Source of the DNA: Ananas comosus
Taxonomy: Eukaryota; Streptophyta; Magnoliopsida; Poales; Bromeliaceae
Length of the DNA: 64,000 nucleotides
Assembly (NCBI RefSeq): GCF_001540865.1
Contig: NC_033627.1
Span: forward strand, 1,870,432-1,934,431
Reading direction: 5' to 3'
Part shown: piece by piece, positions 48,568-61,597 of the stretch
How positions within the stretch are numbered: position 1 is the stretch's first letter
Layout: every line of letters begins with the position of its first letter
Translations under genes and position numbers: made by a program
The notes under the pieces: generated by a model
Database searches by the model: none
Seen by the model: only the letters and a program-made list of their open reading frames with translations
Told to the model about the DNA's origin: nothing

Positions 48568-51500
48568 TCAGAGAACCGTAGATAACTGTTTCTTGTGTTT
48601 TGATGCCTTCAATTGCGGCTTCTCGCTCCTCAGCTGCTCGCTGACAGAACTGTCTTGGGCGCTGCACATCTGCGACTTGATTTTGAATCCCAACTTTCTT
48701 GAGACGTTGTTATTCCGGCGATGTGTTATTCGACCCAACTTCTCAATTTCCTGCTTCATGCTCAAGCACTCCTTTTCGAGCTCCGAGACCCTCATCCTCA
48801 TGTTGTCCATGCTCACCTTCAATACTTGGTTCTCCCTGACAGCCGTGGCCCAACCCCCACCGCCTTCGCCTGAAACCGCTAACCCACTCCGTAAGGGCCT
48901 TGATCCATCGAGATTATCAGAGACAAGTAAGCAACCCGCGATCGAGGTCCGAAGTTGTAGCTGTTCGAAGAAGAGGACTTGAACGACAATCCGTAGTGGA
49001 AGCCGCTCGTTTTGAGCGGCGTGAGTGCACGCTTCTAGGGAGAGTTTCTGGCAGTCCATAAGCCGGCAGAGCTGCTCTCTCTCGGATTCCGCTAGCCAAG
49101 GGTGTGCCTGTGGGTGTTAAAATTGGTGTAATTTATGAATCAATGTAATGACAGTGCCTTGGACACAGGATCATTGGCCTGGTATTACAAGTTAGTCTAT
49201 GAAAAGTTCAGCGACTAGGTTGCATCCGTACAGACCCGACCAAAGAATTAACGACAAGGAGATGATTTTATCATGACACAATGCAGCAGCCCATCGAACT
49301 TTGGTTTTGAAATTCTCCATATATGAGAGAAAAAAGCATCGAAGTTGTCACTCATCTGGGAAAATCTTCAAAACATTCTAAGACAACGGAGTTCTGAAAA
49401 GAAGCATTGCTTTCAACTACCACAACAGAAATAAAATAGAAGTGTGCCAAGTGGCTAACAATTACCTTCAAATAAATGTCAATTGCATGGTAAAGTCCAT
49501 CATCCAGCGGCCGGGCATAATCGGGTACAGCAGCAGCAAGAGATCGAAACTTCTGTGGTTTTAAATTGACATCCGGTGCGACCTCTGCGAGATAAGCATC
49601 AAGTAGCTTGGCTACATTAGTTATCGGCGCCATTGAATGGGAGCTTGCCGACTGCTCCTCATCAACCTCAGATGGGGAGGCCGCACCAACATTAGCCTGA
49701 TCCATGGCCAAGAAATGCTCAAGAATTCTTTGTACGCAATCGACATCATAAAGCGTTTCAGTCGAGTCGGAGAAGTTCGGCAGCAATAGATCTTCCAAGG
49801 TAGCATGATCGAGCTGCATTCCGATCCTTCTTTCCAAATTAGAAATGCAGGACTCGTCAGCTCTTAGGATCATGGCGGTTCGAAGAAGTCCGAATAGAAT
49901 TTTTGTAGAGATTAAGCCCTTTTCGAGGGGTAGCAATCTTTCAATCTCTTGAAGAAGCTGCCTTTGTTCTTCTTCAGGTGGCACAGATGTTAAAGGAACA
50001 GATCCCAAACTATGCCGCCTATGCAATCCAGGGAGATATTTTTTAGCATAACATGTTAAGGACCCCGCAATAATCTCCCGTCTGATTCCCCGAGATTCCA
50101 TTACAGAGATTAGTCTTGTATGCATAGGGAAGCTCAAGGATGAAACATCATCGAACCACCAATCTGAACTACTATTTCTGGGCCGAGCCCCTGTGCTTAT
50201 TCCATTCCACAAAACACTCCCTCCTGGGCTCTGCATGGTTCCATGCTCCATTATGGGCCAGCCAAAAAGGTTCGGATCTGTGCAAGCTTTAACAGCTAAT
50301 GATTCAATGCATTTCTTCACGATATTTAGATTTTCAGCATAAGGGAGGAGATCGTCGCATGTTTTAAGGGCTTTTAGTGAATCTTTCCAGCTACGGAGAA
50401 CTACTTGGTTGAGGAATAACTCGGTCTGGGCAATCAGGTTGCCCTCGTGGATTTCTTCGGTCATTTCGAGATACTCAGCTGCACATCGGAGGTAGACGAC
50501 ATTCGAGGCAGTGAGCTCTAGCTTTACACCATAGCAGAACCTGGCCACAAGCTCAAATGATTTCGCGCCGCCTGGAATATCGGGTAGCTTTATGATGCAG
50601 CCATCATCTTTGTCGGAATTCTCCGTTATCAGTTTCTCCAAGAGGCCGCTTTTGGATATCAGAGGGAACTGCAAGCATGTAACCATATAATAGTAAAAAC
50701 ATCATAAATGCAACACAAACATCAGTTTATCATAGGTAAAAACCTACCGATCCTACATGTACAATAGGCATATTAAAACGGGTACAAGAACTTACAAAAT
50801 TTTGACGTTAGTACCTAACCTTGCAATGTGGTTGATTTGCATAATTCTACATCAAATTAAAATTTAACAGGATATTTAAAACTTTTACAGAATATTCTGT
50901 AACTTGGGTGAATATTCCACATCTTCTTTGATTGAAATAGTTAAGTTTTAAGAAAGCTTTACAAGTTTTTCTGAAATAATAATCAATGAAAAGTTAGGTA
51001 GGATAATAAAAAAAAATTTAAGTACAGATGCCCATTTCAGAATGCAGCATAGGTTTGTATGTTATCAATTTATATTATACGTATAGCAAATACGCATTTA
51101 TGAAACAATCACCTTGTGAAGGTGGAAGGACATCTCACCAACTTCAACAGTAACATCACTGGGGAGTCCGGTTGTACAGAACCTACAGTATCCAAAAGAG
51201 AATAAGCGACCCGCATGTAACATAGATATCAGCAAATGCAAAAAATACATCATACAACTATCTCCAGATTATACTTCGTATTGCAGATACACACCAGTGG
51301 AAATGCAATAAGTGCGTGCTATGATATACCAGTTCTTATATCTTTCACGTTCCTTTTTTTAAAAAAAAGATTTCATCATTTTCAATCGACAATTGAAGTC
51401 AAAACCAAAATCTAAAATGGCCAAAATCACCGAAACCACCAAAACCAAAATTCTATGTCTCCATCAGCCCAGGCTGAAGCCGATATTTCAAACCTTGGGT

Positions 51501-52251
51501 AAACGCAATAACACAACGAGAATGAGCACTTTTATTAAATGGACTAAATCGACGATACAGAACAAATTCCTTGGAATCATGTATTCAAACAGGGTACAGG
51601 ACAATCAATGAGTTCAAATTCATACTTATCCAATCAGTAAGAGTGCAAGATGCTGTCGACAATACTTAAACAACTCTAGCAGTTATTGGGTTGGAAGACA
51701 TTGTGTATATCTCTTATTTATTCTGGTAAAATGTCGTCACTCGAAATCAAGACTTCTTAGTGGACTTATTGATGTAAATCATGTACAAGTGCAAATAGTT
51801 CGAAGTTCCAGAAAATTGTCAAGAAGATCCCCGAGTTATAAGCCAAAACTAAAGTCGACATATTATCTCTCTTATGAAGAGACTATCGAAGATCCAGAAA
51901 TCAGAAGGCGGATAGAGAAGAATTGCGGCATAATACTATAAATCCTAGAAAACACTATCCAATTAAGCAGATATTTGAGTCAATAGAAACTACTCAAAGA
52001 TCCTGCAACACAATCTTTGCATAATTTACTACTACAAAACACAAATTTGTCGTATCATCATGCTTATATACAAATAGTGTAACAAAATTTTCAATTTGCA
52101 GATTATAATATTACTTGCAAAAATTGAAAAGGGAAAATAAACATGGGAAAAAAGCAGCAAAATAATTATGGAAATGGGAAACATGGGCATACCAGGCTTG
52201 CCCTTGTCTTCGGAATGTATCGGATTTCGATCCCAATTTCATACCGGCCAT
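48568..52251 (-). CDS. BTB/POZ and NPH3 domain protein (At1g30440-like)
   Basis: NRL-family protein; members act as CUL3 ubiquitin-ligase adaptors and in phototropin or auxin signalling at the plasma membrane. Exons (minus): 52193-52251, 51113-51182, 49466-50668, 48568-49107, in frame for 623 residues. The start is [11 protein letters not shown]. The BTB domain (about 28-125) includes [19 protein letters not shown] and [19 protein letters not shown]. The NPH3 domain runs from about 210 ([15 protein letters not shown]) through [19 protein letters not shown] and [18 protein letters not shown], ending [17 protein letters not shown]. A coiled coil follows at about 536-570 ([18 protein letters not shown]). 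The tail is basic and ends KKQLSTVL. Large exon 3 plus last exon is the usual NRL layout. Wording around FGWPIMEH and [12 protein letters not shown] points to the At1g30440 subgroup. Confidence 0.95.
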
Positions 52252-53220
52252 CTTCAGAAAACGTAGATTGGAACTACAAGGTGAATAATCGCTTAATTTT
52301 TTGTTAAAAAAAACCTAATTTTCCACCCTTGAAATACCCACCAATCTTAAGGAAACCTACTCTGAATCGGAAAATATGCCCCCATAGTTTACTCGCGAAG
52401 CTGAGATTTAAGAAAAGCCCAAAAAAACCATCCTCAAAGAGAAACCCTAAAATCAAAGATGAGCAATTAAACCACCCCCAAAAACCCCAACAAACACCCC
52501 CTAATCCACTCTCAATAAAACTCGTTCCCCAGCCTAAACTACCAAAATTATTCACTAAATCGATCAATTTGGGTCATATACCCTACAAAAACCTTGACCT
52601 AATCCCACCAAAGGCTCCAAAATCTAATCTTTTAGACCAGAAACTACAAAACCCACATATCCAATTCCCCTCCCCTCACCAAACCCCCATACACCTAAGA
52701 TTCCCCTTCAAAATATAAAATATATATTAAAAGAAAAACCAAATTTGAACTAATTAAACCACTAAATCCATCACCAAATCTCCACATAACTACCCAAGAC
52801 ACTCCAATCCCTAGCAAATCCCCCAAAAAACTCAGATGGGTAAGAGATTAACGCAAAGAGAACCCTCCCAAAAAAGAGCACTTTCTATTCCGTCGCTTCC
52901 CCTCTCCTCTCATCCATAACCTTCCAAAAGTTGCAGCTACATCCGCGTACAAAGGACTAGTGTGCAGAGTTAGAAACCGAAGGAGAGAGAGAGAGAGAGA
53001 GAGAGAGCCAAAGCTTCTATCCAAAACAACAAAGTTAAAAAAAAGAAAAACATTAAAAAAAGGTTGGGTTTTTGGCCTCTTTTGACCTTCTCCTTCGCTT
53101 CTTCCCCTCCCTGTCTCTCTCTTCTCTTTACTTTGTTTCTCTGTGCTTATGACTTATGAGTAGCTTCTAGAACTTTTGGGTCCACCTCTACAGAGATTCT
53201 CTGGAAACAGTGGAAAGTGT
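52252..53220 (-). promoter_or_regulatory. NPH3-like leader/promoter with strong strand skew
   Basis: An acceptor-like TTATTCACCTTGTAG ends near 52274, suggesting a leader intron. From about 52320 to 52860 the plus strand is nearly free of G (A and C dominate), so the sense strand is rich in G and T. A GA microsatellite (about 52984-53007; CT on the sense strand) follows. The 87- and 129-codon ORFs in this stretch result from the skew. The start site is not fixed. Confidence 0.45.
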
Positions 53221-53311
53221 CTATACCCAACCTCAATAATACATAGTTTGCAGTGAAAATTATAAAACCAATATATATATATATATATTCCAGTTATTAT
53301 CCTTTTAGGAG

Positions 53312-53806
53312 ACGGAGACTTCATTTTATATGATAAAAATTTTGAATCGATAATTCAAATTATTAAAGTTAATTTAAAATATTTAAAATGTCTAGAAACT
53401 ATATTTTATATATTTTAAAATTCGTTATCAAGTTCATTGAAAATTAAAAAATGAACAGTAAAAAACGAATAATCTTATGAAAATAGATTTTAGACTTTTT
53501 AAATTTATAATCAAAGTTATCAAATATTATTTAAATAATATAAAAAATTTTCTTTCAAAAATTCAAGTTGTTTGTACTGTTCTATGCCGTTAAACAAGCA
53601 AACGGCTCATATAGGCTATAAAATATTATTGATTTTATGATTCTTTGATCACTATGTAAATAATTTTTAAAATTTATAAAATTGTTTCTAGATACTTTAA
53701 ATATAGATCAATTTTAGCAATTTTCATCATCGATTCAAAATTTCTATTATTTAAAGTAATTTAGAAGTGCAGAAGTCTCCATCCTTTTGAAAGAATACTA
53801 GCTGGA
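53312..53806. mobile_element. Foldback element family B, old diverged copy
   Basis: Left text (GACGGAGACTTC, GAATCGATAATTCAAA) is mirrored on the right by ATCATCGATTCAAAATT and GAAGTCTCCATCC. It is the most diverged family B copy in the window, followed by a CT/TA microsatellite (about 53812-53849). Confidence 0.55.
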
Positions 53807-53807
53807 T

Positions 53808-53848
<41 letters not shown>

Positions 53849-53849
53849 T

Positions 53850-54511
53850 AGTGATTCTCTCTCTTGTGCAGTACACATTTGGGCATTAAATGTTCTCCAC
53901 TAATCCCATGTGCATTATGGAAGTTTAAGAATATAAAAACAATAAGAAAACAGAGTCAATATAAGTAAGGAATCAACTACACCAATGGTCCTAACTTTTA
54001 TTCTTTTTTAATTTTTTACTTAATCCTTAACATTTTAATTTTGGCAATCAAATTCATGATGCTTATTACTTATTTCAATAGGAATCGTTCAGTGAAATTA
54101 CCACGTATGAGGTTTCAGTAGCAACATAATTAATACAATTTAGAGTAGATGTAGTAGTTTTCGTCCAAATTAGCAAACATTTTGACATAAAAAATATTTT
54201 AAAACAACCAACAAATGTAAAGAATTTAATGTTTACAAGTTATAATTATAAATTTATATTTATCTTCTCGTAACTTATATATTTTTATTTTTATAAAGTA
54301 TTAAAAAGTATGTATTTGTAAGCACAATGTATTGTGGGAGCGTACAACTAAGAAATCATTTGGGTCGGATTCGGGGACCATTTAATGGACGGATGAGATG
54401 GATGGGTCCCGATACGTGGATGGTGCGCTGTGTGGCTTTGTGAGGTAGAGGGATTTATTAATTAAGGAATTTAAGATGGAATTTATTTCTCAATTAATAT
54501 TACGTATGTTG

Positions 54512-54542
<31 letters not shown>

Positions 54543-55368
54543 CAATAGTAACGGGGTGTCAGTGTGGGCGCGTGTATTTATCGCATAAATGGGGTTTTGT
54601 CGTTTTGTCAACTCTTTGGGACGCTAAGGCCGACTCCTGCGTGCCTTCTGGCCCTACGGTTTGACAAAAAAAAAACTACAGTGCATCATGGTTGACACTC
54701 TCGGTCTTATACAGTCATGTGTACTGTAACTTTTTTTTTCTTATATATTATGTTTATTTTCGTACGTAATATTGTGTTTCGTATATCGCGATAAATCGGT
54801 TATAATATATTTTTTACGGTCCCATTAAAAGTATGTAGAAACATATTTTTATATGCTTTTATTCCAACTCTATTTTATCTAATAACGCCAGATAGACCTC
54901 AATACCGAACTAAGCCTAATAAAATTGTCTCCTTAAAATGATGTCCCATTATAATTAATAAAAAAAAATATTATATTTTTCTTTCCAATAAAAAAATATA
55001 ATTAGTTTTTTACCGGTGATATATTTAAATGTGATACAGTAAATTTTCTTCTACGATTTCTCACCTCCAGGAACTGAAAGTTCTTAAGATTCTTCATTAA
55101 TAACTCTTAATTTATTATTATATAATATTTGTTATTTTTATTTAAAATTATAATAATTATTTTTTTAAAAAAATTAATGTTTTAATTAATAAATTGTTGA
55201 ATTAAGTTAAAACAGATAGGTGACAGTGACACAGTGTACCGAACGCTCCGCACTGAAGTTTTTGTCTCTGCGACGTGGCAGGTGCTTATAGGCTGTTTCT
55301 TGTGCTCGTGGGGACCTCTTCTTTAATGTAGGCCAGCTCATCGCTCGGGCATTAATTAATAATGGATA
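53850..55368. other. Gene-free AT-rich region
   Basis: No gene is seen. TAA repeats lie at about 54512-54540. One short ORF (62 codons at 54476) spans them and is not family-like. Confidence 0.6.
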
Positions 55369-55608
55369 GGAAATTTTGGGACAAAAATTTTATAGACAAA
55401 ATCTTCAAACTAATTAGTCTCCATAATTTTGAAATTATGCCGATCGGCGCCACATGGCCGATCCGACGGTCACAAATCTTAGTTGTTTTTTTTTTTCTCT
55501 AAAAGCATAAATTTTTTTTTTATCTTTCCATCCGTGGCCGTCGGATTGGTCACATGGCACCGATCCGAATTGGGGACTATGCCTATAAAATTTCGTCCGA
55601 AATTTTGG
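55369..55608. mobile_element. MITE-like inverted-repeat element (family D)
   Basis: Left end AAATTTTGGGACAAAAATTT and right end AAATTTCGTCCGAAATTTTG form an imperfect inverted repeat. Inner arms match too: CGGCGCCACATGGCC on the left against GGTCACATGGCACCG on the right. It is about 240 bp and non-coding; no clear target duplication could be fixed. Confidence 0.6.
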
Positions 55609-56796
55609 ATGACCACGTAAAGTTCTTAAAAATTTTTATGCACATGATAATTTTATTACACATTTGTTGTTGTAGGATGAATTTGAGCAATTTATCCTGA
55701 AGGGGTCATACTCATCCCACCAGAGATGTGCTATGTGATCATTTATTACACAATTTTTTTTTGGAATTTAAATTATGGGTCTCTTACCCTGGACACATTC
55801 ACAATAATTTATGTTGAGACTTTGTTTTGAATTACAAAAATAAATTTGTAACGTATGGTGAATAATATAAAAAAAAAATAATACGTAATATTGCATTACT
55901 CATATACTAGTTCTATTAATTAGAAAATATAAAAGCATATTTTTATATATTTTTACTTTATTTTATCTATCAGTAGTATTCCAAATAATAATCAACTTTT
56001 ATAAATATTGATTGTTTATGTGTTAGTAATTCTATAGGCTTAATTATATTCTGATGCACTATATTTTATAGGTTTTTTTAAAATTTTCTATATTGTGCTA
56101 TTTTTTTTTTCACACACACGACTCAACTATCATTTTTTTTCAAATCCTAGACTAGAAATAATAAATCTATAATTTTAAATAAAAGTTATTAAGAAATACT
56201 AATTGAAAGCGGTAAAGCATATATTCAACTCATTTTTATAAAAAAATAAAATATATAAAACCAACAACAAAAAAAGTTAAAAATATCTTAATAAAAAAAA
56301 AATTAATACACCTATCATAAATATTTATTTTATATTTTTTTATTATTTAATCAATACTTTTTAATAAAGTTGCTAACCCTAATTTTTATGGCATCTTCTA
56401 ATCTTAGATGTCATCAATCAATCAATCATAAATCCCCTATACTATACAAGCCAATAGATTGACGAAGACATTAGATCAAATTTTTGTGCCCACTCTTCCT
56501 CTGTATACTATTCATCGAGTACATGGCAGTGTCCTTCGTTCTTTATTACTGTTAAGTGAGAGAAGCATCACATTAAATACACCAACAATCCCTTGTGTGG
56601 GCATAATTTTAGAATTTGCTTTATACTACCAGCTGGATATAATTAAGAGGGTATATATATATATATATATATATATATTATCACATTAAAAACTAGTATT
56701 TACAATTGCCAAAACCAAAAAATAAAAAAAATCCAAAAAAATGATTATATACAATGAATATACCCTTGTATAATCAAACTTTGCTTTGACAATGTN

Positions 56797-56851
<55 letters not shown>

Positions 56852-58081
56852 CTAGACCGGAATACTATCAATAGTACCAAGTTATTGGTGCTATTAATTT
56901 TTTAGTCCTTGGATTGAAAAATATGCAGTTACGATAATATGGGCCCCTAGGAGGAGCGTGTAATTCGCTAAATTAGACCTATGTTAATTTTGATATATTT
57001 GGAGCCATTCTCTAAAATACTATAAAATTACAATAAAGCGGATGCATATCCCTATAAAGTAAAATAGAAGTAGTAGATGACTGAACAATAATAATGCTCA
57101 CTATGTATATGCACTAACAAGAGCCTATCTCCATAGTGTAAGGCTGTAAAGCACGATCCATGCAGCCCAACCCCACAATATGCTCACCAACATGATTTGC
57201 ATGGCATTTTGTTTTTAATCATTCCAACCTGTAAGTGGTTGCATAAAGTCAATATGCAAAGGTAAACAGACGGGGACATAGTCATAAAATGAATGGATGC
57301 TCCGCATGCCATCCCAAAATTGCGACTTGATTCCTGTAGTTTCACTCGTGCATGTAATATTGAGTAAAGAGACTTAAGTGTTTAAATGAAATACATGGAG
57401 ACCAAGATGCAGTATAAGATTAGCACAGGGGTACTACAAACACGCATTTACCTTTAGAAAGTGAGGGCACATGCGCAACTGTCAATAGTGAAGAGAACAA
57501 GTTGCCATTGAGAGACAATGCAGCTATCTAACAATTCTCTTTTCTTATGCAAACAAAGGATGTAACTGCCAACTAAAAGTTCATAACCATATTCATCGAA
57601 GAAAGCTCAAAAGCGAGGCACAGTAGTCAATTTTTGATACATTACTCAACTAGTGAAAGAATAGGATGATGATGTTTCTTAATACTGATACAGTAAGCTC
57701 CATTATTCAGTTTGCTCTTAACTATGGATGATGATTCTTTTGATTTCTTTAAGGTAAGATGCAACATATCGCCAAAAACAAAGCAAGAATATCATCTCTG
57801 GACAGAGAATTGGGTTGCAAGTAAAACTCCGCATCATGTAGCTCAAATGGCTCTCTATTCACATAGTTTCAGCGACTAGAGGCCTGGCTCTGCTAACAGC
57901 CCAACTTCGGTCTAAGCTGACTACAAGGTATATACACAACAAACTGCATGAATTACAACACTGCTACTAAGCTGCAGAGCAATTAGAGAAAGTTTGACCT
58001 TTGCGGAGTACATCCCGATGATTGCCATCAAGCTCGAAGACTCTGCAGATGACTACCAGATGCTTAGAATTAAAAATATGA
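55609..58081. other. Gene-free region; TRB 3' side
   Basis: AT-rich. It includes TA runs at about 56653-56679, a CT/TA microsatellite at about 56795-56847 with one N at 56796, and a family A half element. From about 57 kb the DNA is less AT-rich, and the part near 58 kb is probably TRB 3' untranslated sequence. Confidence 0.5.
56848..56955. mobile_element. Family A MITE, left half only
   Basis: Reads GAACTAGACCGGAATACTAT, then AATAGTACCAAG and TTTTTTAGTCCTTGGATTGA, matching the left half of the copy at 9740. It breaks off after GGGCCCCTAGG. It abuts a CT/TA microsatellite. Confidence 0.6.
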
Positions 58082-58180
58082 AAGAGAAAGTTTGACCTTT
58101 GAGGAGTACATCCCAATGATTGCCATCAAGCTCGAAGACTCTGCAGATGATTACCAGATGCTTAGAATTAAAAATATGAA
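57985..58180. repeat. 98-bp tandem duplication covering the TRB terminal exon
   Basis: Units 57985-58082 and 58083-58180 differ at only a few bases. Each contains the plus-strand text TCAAGCTCGAAGACTCTGCA, which on the sense strand is an acceptor (CTGCAG) followed by AGTCTTCGAGCTTGA. Confidence 0.9.
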
Positions 58181-61100
58181 ACACCCAAGCTAGAGAAATT
58201 CTAATGTGCAGGAAATATCATGAAAAATGCACGCAATAATCAGTGTCAGAACACTGTGCTTCACATACTCTTTCTTATAAAGCAATAAGTTACTGAAGGA
58301 GACCTTATTAAATCTCTCCAAGCAATCTGCTACACACACACACACACAGACATAACGAAAACCACCTGAGAAAAGTCAATACTGCTTCATATGTGCGAAC
58401 AGCTAGTGAAAAAGAGTTGTAAAAAGAACTTGAAATTATGTAGGAACATGGAGATAAGTACTCGATGAAGAATAGAACACGTCTAACTGTGTAGAAAAAG
58501 AATTTAACAAAAATCTAAACAAAATAAAAAAAAATACATTACACCAAAAAGGGCAAAAATAATCAGCTAAAAGTGAGCCTAAAGGCTTGGAGAAGAGTTT
58601 TACCAGATCAGCTGCATTTCTATTTTTCAGCGTCAACATTGCTGCCTCTGCAAAGGCTTTTGCTGCTTCTGCATCAGCTTCTGCAGCCTCCGCTTCTCTC
58701 GCTGCTTCCTCAGCATCAGCCATGATAGCTTCTGCCTCTGCAACAGCTCGAGCAGCGGCAGCAGCAGCCTCCTGCGCAGTCATGCTTTTCATTCTGGCTA
58801 ATTCTGCGTCGATTTGAGATTTCGTGAAAGGTTTAATGTCGTGCTTCTCTGGTCTAGAAGGCTCTCTTTGCAATCCTTCTAGAAGCAATACTTTGGAGGC
58901 CTTTCCTTCTTGAAAAGAGGAACTTGGTGCAATCCTATACTTGCGCTTGACCTACAAAAGGCCAACACCACATTATGACAAGCATTTCTAACTAGAGAAA
59001 CGACCATATAATGATGAGGAACTGCTACGAAGAAAATAAAGGGCATTAGGCTGATAACAAAACAGTTGGATAGTCAAAAAAGGATGGCAACTGATTTTAT
59101 CTCACAAATCAAGGACTGCAATTAATCTGTCTCACAAAAGCCTGAAGCAAAATAATTAAATAGTGAACAAGGACTGCAATTGATTTGTCTCACAAATCAA
59201 CACCAAATTATACTTTATTGAACTTCCATACTGTTAATATCGTATAATCTATTTGAGATACATTGAAAAAGGAAGTTAATTAATTTCCTCTCACATGATC
59301 AACTGGATATGCAATGAAAGGTGAGAGCTCAACAAGCTTTGTTAGAACGTAGTGTTGCATATTCTACTGAGAAAAAAAAAATCCATTAACAAACAAAAGA
59401 TCATCTAAAATCGGTAAGTTACAGATCACCAGCATAACAAACTCATTGTACCAACCACTAGAATCTCAATTTTAACAACAGTTGGTCTTAAGGATCTAGA
59501 GCTCCAAAGAAAATGATTTTTGATTTCCATACATTTCAAATAGATAATCATATGTAATAACATAGATACAATATGAATAACAAAGCATTATATCAAGCAG
59601 GAAGCATCGAGGTCCACATGCATATGCATAAATACATAAAGCGTGTATGTATACATATGCATATGTAGACAAAACACACAGAGACACATGCACACACACA
59701 AACATGCATATGCCTATTCACAATCGCATGAGATATTAAAAAGCAGGTTACCTTGATCAATTTTCCAGAAGAAGTCAAGGCTTTCAGTTTTGCAGACAGC
59801 AGACGCTTAAAATCAGGAGGTGGCCAGTATTGATCCTGTCCATAAATCAAGAGAAAAAAAGTTATGCCTGTATCAAGTATAGGAAATCCAATTACAACTG
59901 TCTCAGTGGAAGAAGGATTATCAGCATTTAACATGATAGTGGATGACTACCTTCTATACTCGCAATAAAATTTATTTTTGATGGTTACATGAAAATATAG
60001 ATATTGAACCGTTATTCCATATGTAACATGCCTTATTTGTACACAAGCATATTATTGCAACATATATACCAAAATACCATGAAAATGATGTAGAAAAGCA
60101 CTCAGATTGCTCAGATGCAACCTTTTACTTTTCTTATTATGTTTCTTTTCTCTCCTTTTCTTTTCTCGCTGAAGAAAAAGAGAAATCATTTTCTGTACAA
60201 ACATGCAGCATAAGGTAACAATATCCATATACTACTCAAATTCATCTATCAAGCTTGCCCGAAGGTGAAAGAGAAGAAAAGTAATAGGCCTGTAGGAAAA
60301 CTGGACCCAAAAGGAAAGCTTCATAATTGATGTTTCATTTGACAAAACCTACTGAAATTTTCCTTTTTTTTCTTGCTTGAGAATTCACAGTATACTCCAC
60401 TGCATGGGCTCAAGACTGGGTTAAGTTGAACATGGATAATAAAAAAGTATGCTAACCCTGAAAGAGAGACAAGAAGAAGCGCAAAAAAGATACAGGAGAA
60501 AGTATCCGTATGTTAAGTTTATGGCATAAAAGCAGTTTTTCTTTTCTTTCGGTTGAGCGTCAATGACTACAAAGTCTACTGCTTAACGCCTCATGAGATC
60601 ATATAATTAAGGAACTCGAGAAAACACATATAACAGGACAGAAACTCCTGATTCACAAATCACTACAAAGAGAAAGAAAGTAAAATGATGTTCTAACTTT
60701 GATGGTACATATTCTTGGAAGAAAATAAAAGAAAGGACCTAAATAACAGATGGAAATACACCTCTATATACGCCGCAATGGCTGTCTTGTTGGACCCAGT
60801 TGGCTCCTTCAAGGTTGTTATAGCCTCAAATATAAGATTGTCAAGTCTGCATGAATTAAAAAAAACTTCCCATGAATTCACATACACAGACGATCAGACA
60901 AATGTAAACACACAAAATAGCAATCCTGAACCATAACTCACCCATTTTACGTGTTTAGCAATCTAATTAGAGCAACTATGGCTTACCCATTTAACAGTAG
61001 AGTGGCACCAAATAGAGGCAAAAAGTAAAACAGATCACTACCACGATCTCATTACAAAGCCCTAAAGTACAGATGATGCACCAACCTATACATATGACAG

Positions 61101-61597
61101 CATGAGAGCAACAAGTAAGCTAACCTTGAGACAGATCTCTTTGGACTAGCACTTGATAGAGGTCCGCTAGACATTGCCAGAGGCTTAGCATCAACAATTT
61201 CTTCATCTCCGTCAGCGAGCACTGTGCTGAGCGCCATTGGGTTATCATCATGCTTATAAAGATGTCGGCTCTTTTTTAAAGCTATTCTGCCCTTCTCTCG
61301 AGACCCAAATCCATTTGCCGTCACATTCATGTTACGCCACTTGTCCTATACATTTCAAAGATGATAGACAGTGAGTAATGTTAAATTAGCACGTATTATT
61401 TGCAAAAAAGCGAACTTGCTCGATGAACCAAGGCGAAAGCGATTCACCTTGAGATCAACATTAGATCGCAAACATAGGATGCTACTAAACTCAGGATCCT
61501 TCAATATAGTGCGCCATTTGCCGGCGCCATGCTTCGCAATTCCGGCTTTAAGAGCCGCCTCTTCCTCTGACGTCCATTTCTGCTTTGGAGCGCCCAT
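58126..61597 (-). CDS. TRB1: Telomere repeat-binding factor / single Myb histone protein (TRB/SMH)
   Basis: Nuclear protein that binds telomeric DNA and telo-boxes in promoters; Arabidopsis TRBs also link to PRC2. Exons (minus): 61448-61597, 61125-61345, 60762-60846, 59752-59835, 58604-58951, and a tiny last exon 58126-58140 (Ser-Leu-Arg-Ala-stop). They give 300 residues, the usual length. The N-terminal Myb repeat (about 5-57) has Trp at 8, 28 and 53 and the telobox motif VDLKDKWRNM split by intron 1. The H1/H5-like domain spans about 125-190 ([20 protein letters not shown], then TAIAAYIE). The C-terminal part is an alanine/glutamate-rich coiled coil (about 230-285). The order Myb-H1-coiled coil is diagnostic. 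The last exon is the least certain: reading through the donor at 58603 would instead give a hydrophobic tail not typical of the family. Confidence 0.92.

Noticed and set aside
48593..48982. 129-codon plus-strand ORF
   Set aside because: Antisense shadow of the last exon of the NPH3-like gene, whose own frame is strongly conserved.
52329..52718. 129-codon Pro/Lys/Asn-rich plus-strand ORF
   Set aside because: Open only because the strand lacks G; it lies in the leader region of the NPH3-like gene and resembles no protein.
58587..58817. 76-codon Ala/Ser-rich plus-strand ORF
   Set aside because: Antisense of the TRB alanine/glutamate coiled coil.
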